Assembly (NCBI GenBank): GCA_030039995.1
Contig: JASHUL010000236.1
Location: 1 to 16,288 of the forward strand
Direction of reading: 5' to 3'
From: Thermoplasmata archaeon
Lineage (GTDB): Archaea; Thermoplasmatota; Thermoplasmata; Lutacidiplasmatales; UBA184
DNA: 16,288 bases
The translations under genes and the position numbers were made by a program. Shown here piece by piece: positions 15,036 to 16,288 of this stretch. Under the pieces are notes generated by a model, which did no database searches, had not been told where the DNA came from, and was given only the letters and a program-made list of their open reading frames with translations. Within the stretch, counting starts at the first letter, position 1; the number at the start of each line of letters is the position of its first letter.

Positions 15036-15247
15036 CCCCCACCCCGGTGCCGGCCGAGGGCGGCGTCGGCCCGTTCGCGGCGTTCGGGGTCGTGGCGGCG
15101 GCTGCCGCGATCGGCGCGGTCTGGGAGATGTCGTACTATGCCGGGAACTCCGCGCTCTCCGCGGGCGACCTGGGAACCACCCTCGGGATCGTGGCCGCCC
15201 TCGTGGCGTTCTTCGTCTGGGGCTCGCGGGCTCCTCGGAACGAGTGA
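15032..15247 (+). CDS. Small two-helix membrane protein, probable oxidase subunit
   Basis: A 71-residue protein starting at GTG 15032, whose GTGA overlaps the oxidase stop codon (TGA 15033-15035), so it is very likely translated by coupling. The sequence begins VTPTPVPAEGG and contains two hydrophobic segments, about residues 12-38 (FAAFGVVAAAAAIGAVW) and 47-65 (LGTTLGIVAALVAFFVWG), then ends in a short basic tail (SRAPRNE). There is no recognised motif. Position, size and membrane nature suggest a small accessory subunit, comparable in role to subunit IIa or IV of other oxidases, but this is inferred only from context. The gene is easily missed because a much longer open frame with other apparent starts runs through it inside the oxidase gene. 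Confidence 0.72.
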   Translation: MTPTPVPAEGGVGPFAAFGVVAAAAAIGAVWEMSYYAGNSALSAGDLGTTLGIVAALVAFFVWGSRAPRNE

Positions 15248-15331
15248 GCGACCCGCCCTGCGGGCTCGACCTCCGAGGCCGGTGCGCGTGGGCAGCAACC
15301 TTCATTCCCCCCGAGCCGGAGCTTCCCCGGC

Positions 15332-15796
15332 GTGAACGTCGTCGAGGGCGCCCGCGCCGACGAGGACGCCCCGTCCGGGCTACCCCACCGAGCGCCGACG
15401 GCGCGCAAGGGCGGGGCCGAGCCCCGCCGGGCCGGTAGGAACCGGACGCGACGGGCCCTGATCGCGATCGCCGCGGTGCTCGCGGCGGAGGTGATCGGGA
15501 CCGTCGGCTTCCACCTGATCGAGGGCCAGGGCTGGATCAATGCGTTCTACTTCGAGAGCATGCTCGCGACCGGACAAGGGCCCCCGTTCACCCTCGTCAC
15601 CAACGCGGGGAAGATCTTCGCCTCGGTCATGGCGTTCGTCTCCGTCGGGTCGACGCTCTCGGCCGTCATCTTCGCGGTCGGGCCGCTCCTCTCGCGGGTG
15701 TGGCGCGAGTTCGTCGAGAACGTGGAGGTCCGAGCCAAGGCGACCGAGCAGGACGTCGAGGCCGAACTCCGCGAGATCGAGCGCGAGCTGCGCTGA
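15332..15796 (+). CDS. Two-helix channel-like membrane protein with an atypical filter
   Basis: A 154-residue protein. The first 40 residues are polar and Arg-rich. A membrane helix (42-60) is followed by a short amphipathic stretch resembling a pore helix (INAFYFESML, 69-78), the sequence ATGQGPP (79-85) where potassium channels have TVGYGD, a second helix (91-119), and a charged helical tail (124-154, VRAKATEQDVEAELREIE) likely to form a coiled coil. The layout matches the two-helix pore domain of the Ion_trans_2 kind, so it may form a tetrameric channel, but the filter is not the standard one and ion selectivity cannot be stated. The start is GTG 15332, 84 bases after the small membrane protein. 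A weak AT-rich patch (AACCTTCATT, 15297-15306) could be a promoter. A short CCCGC-CCT-GCGGG hairpin follows the previous stop (15252-15264). Confidence 0.6.
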   Translation: MNVVEGARADEDAPSGLPHRAPTARKGGAEPRRAGRNRTRRALIAIAAVLAAEVIGTVGFHLIEGQGWINAFYFESMLATGQGPPFTLVTNAGKIFASVMAFVSVGSTLSAVIFAVGPLLSRVWREFVENVEVRAKATEQDVEAELREIERELR

Positions 15797-15839
15797 GGCG
15801 CGGTCCCTCGACAGGCCCGCGCGGGAGTTCGCGCGTTCG

Positions 15840-16288
15840 TTACTTCGACCGGCCCCGGCGTCGCCGAGCGTCTCGCGCCCGCGCGGCGAGGAACTTCCGA
15901 GTCTCGGCCTCGTCGATCTTCACGAGGCGTCCGAGGTCGCGGACCGGCCGCCGGCTTCGGTCGACGCGCAGGTTGACCCAGAAGCTCGGATAGTGCTCCG
16001 GAAACCACCGCTCTCGGTGGGAGACAAGAATCGCGGCCGACTCCATGCCGCGTCGATCGCCGCCCTGGGCCGCCCCGGCGTCGAGCGCCTTCATCATCCG
16101 GGACGCGAGGCTCCCCCGCGCGGACTCGAACGCCTTCGCCATCGCTGGCACGACCTCGTCCGCCGCGAGTAGGTTCCCCTGACAGGAGAATCCGTGACCG
16201 GTGGCGTGCAGGGCGTGGGAGAGGCACTTCTTCCCCGTCCACGCCGAGGACGTCCCCCGCCGGTCGACCACCCCGAGCTGCCGGTGGT
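15840..16288 (-). CDS. DUF1028 family protein, C-terminal part (5' end outside window)
   Basis: The frame stays open to the end of the window, so the start lies beyond 16288. Visible sequence begins HRQLGVVDRRGTSSAWTGKK and contains GHGFSCQGNLL, VVPAMAKAFE, GGDRRGMESAAILV and the closing VNLRVDRSRRPVRDLGRLV. This series is the hallmark of DUF1028, a family with an Ntn-hydrolase-like fold whose reaction is not established. The GTG at 16271 lies inside the conserved RQLGVVD block, so it is not the true start. The C-terminal tail is unusually rich in Arg and Lys. It converges with the channel-like gene, with only 43 bases between stops. Confidence 0.85.
   Translation of the reverse strand, partial: HRQLGVVDRRGTSSAWTGKKCLSHALHATGHGFSCQGNLLAADEVVPAMAKAFESARGSLASRMMKALDAGAAQGGDRRGMESAAILVSHRERWFPEHYPSFWVNLRVDRSRRPVRDLGRLVKIDEAETRKFLAARARDARRRRGRSK

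Noticed and set aside
15252..15264. Hairpin CCCGC-CCT-GCGGG after the small membrane protein as a terminator
   Set aside because: It has only five base pairs and no following T-run, and such repeats are common at this GC content.
13224..15305. A 693-codon open frame on the minus strand
   Set aside because: It is the antisense of the oxidase gene and small subunit, rich in Arg, Asp and His with no domain, and without a promoter.
1..16288. tRNA, rRNA, CRISPR array, insertion sequence or integration site
   Set aside because: I saw no cloverleaf-like sequence with a T-arm consensus, no regularly spaced direct repeats, no transposase or integrase motif and no terminal inverted repeats.

Overview
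The window is a dense, very GC-rich stretch of chromosome that looks archaeal. The main reason is the promoters. Several genes begin with GTG or ATG and lack a Shine-Dalgarno sequence, but have an AT-rich box centred about 24-28 bases upstream of the start codon (for example GGTATAACC before the amidohydrolase, GTATATC before the NTF2-like gene, TTAATCTAT before the cyclase). That is the layout of leaderless archaeal transcripts. The terminal oxidase, a single chain joining subunits I and II with many N-glycosylation sequons on its outer part, also fits. My best guess is a high-GC heterotrophic Thermoplasmatota-like archaeon; this is inference, because no rRNA or ribosomal protein gene is present. 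I saw no tRNA, rRNA, CRISPR array, insertion sequence or phage gene.

Layout. Positions 1-324 hold the end of a terpene-cyclase/prenyltransferase-like alpha-barrel protein on the + strand. From 483 to 4507 a minus-strand block encodes, in transcription order, a VOC (glyoxalase-fold) protein, an M14 zinc carboxypeptidase, an imidazolonepropionase-like amidohydrolase and an SRPBCC lipid-binding-fold protein. Facing away from it on the + strand are an NTF2-like protein (4617-5024) and a large adenylate cyclase fused to a TolB/FlgO-like module and TPR repeats (5126-7141). The minus strand then carries a Dyp-type heme peroxidase followed one base later by an alkyltransferase-like DNA-repair protein. 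The tail of the latter overlaps the cyclase gene antiparallel. A small zinc-ribbon membrane protein (+) and a four-helix membrane protein (-) converge near 8900. A dienelactone hydrolase and an S9 prolyl-oligopeptidase-type peptidase form a second minus-strand operon (9504-12167).

The most interesting region is 12315-15796 (+). It encodes a 906-residue fused B-type heme-copper oxidase. Every heme and CuB ligand is present, but every CuA ligand in the subunit II part is replaced, and a second uncharacterised extracytoplasmic module follows. A GTGA overlap leads into a 71-residue two-helix membrane protein that is probably a small oxidase subunit. Next comes a two-helix channel-like protein whose filter reads ATGQG instead of TVGYG. 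The window ends in a partial DUF1028 gene on the minus strand.

Together the genes suggest an aerobic, peptide-degrading heterotroph. Two intracellular peptidases, an amidohydrolase and a dienelactone hydrolase would process organic substrates. A terminal oxidase that probably takes electrons from quinol or from a direct protein donor would support respiration. The peroxidase and the alkyltransferase-like protein would deal with oxidative and alkylation damage.
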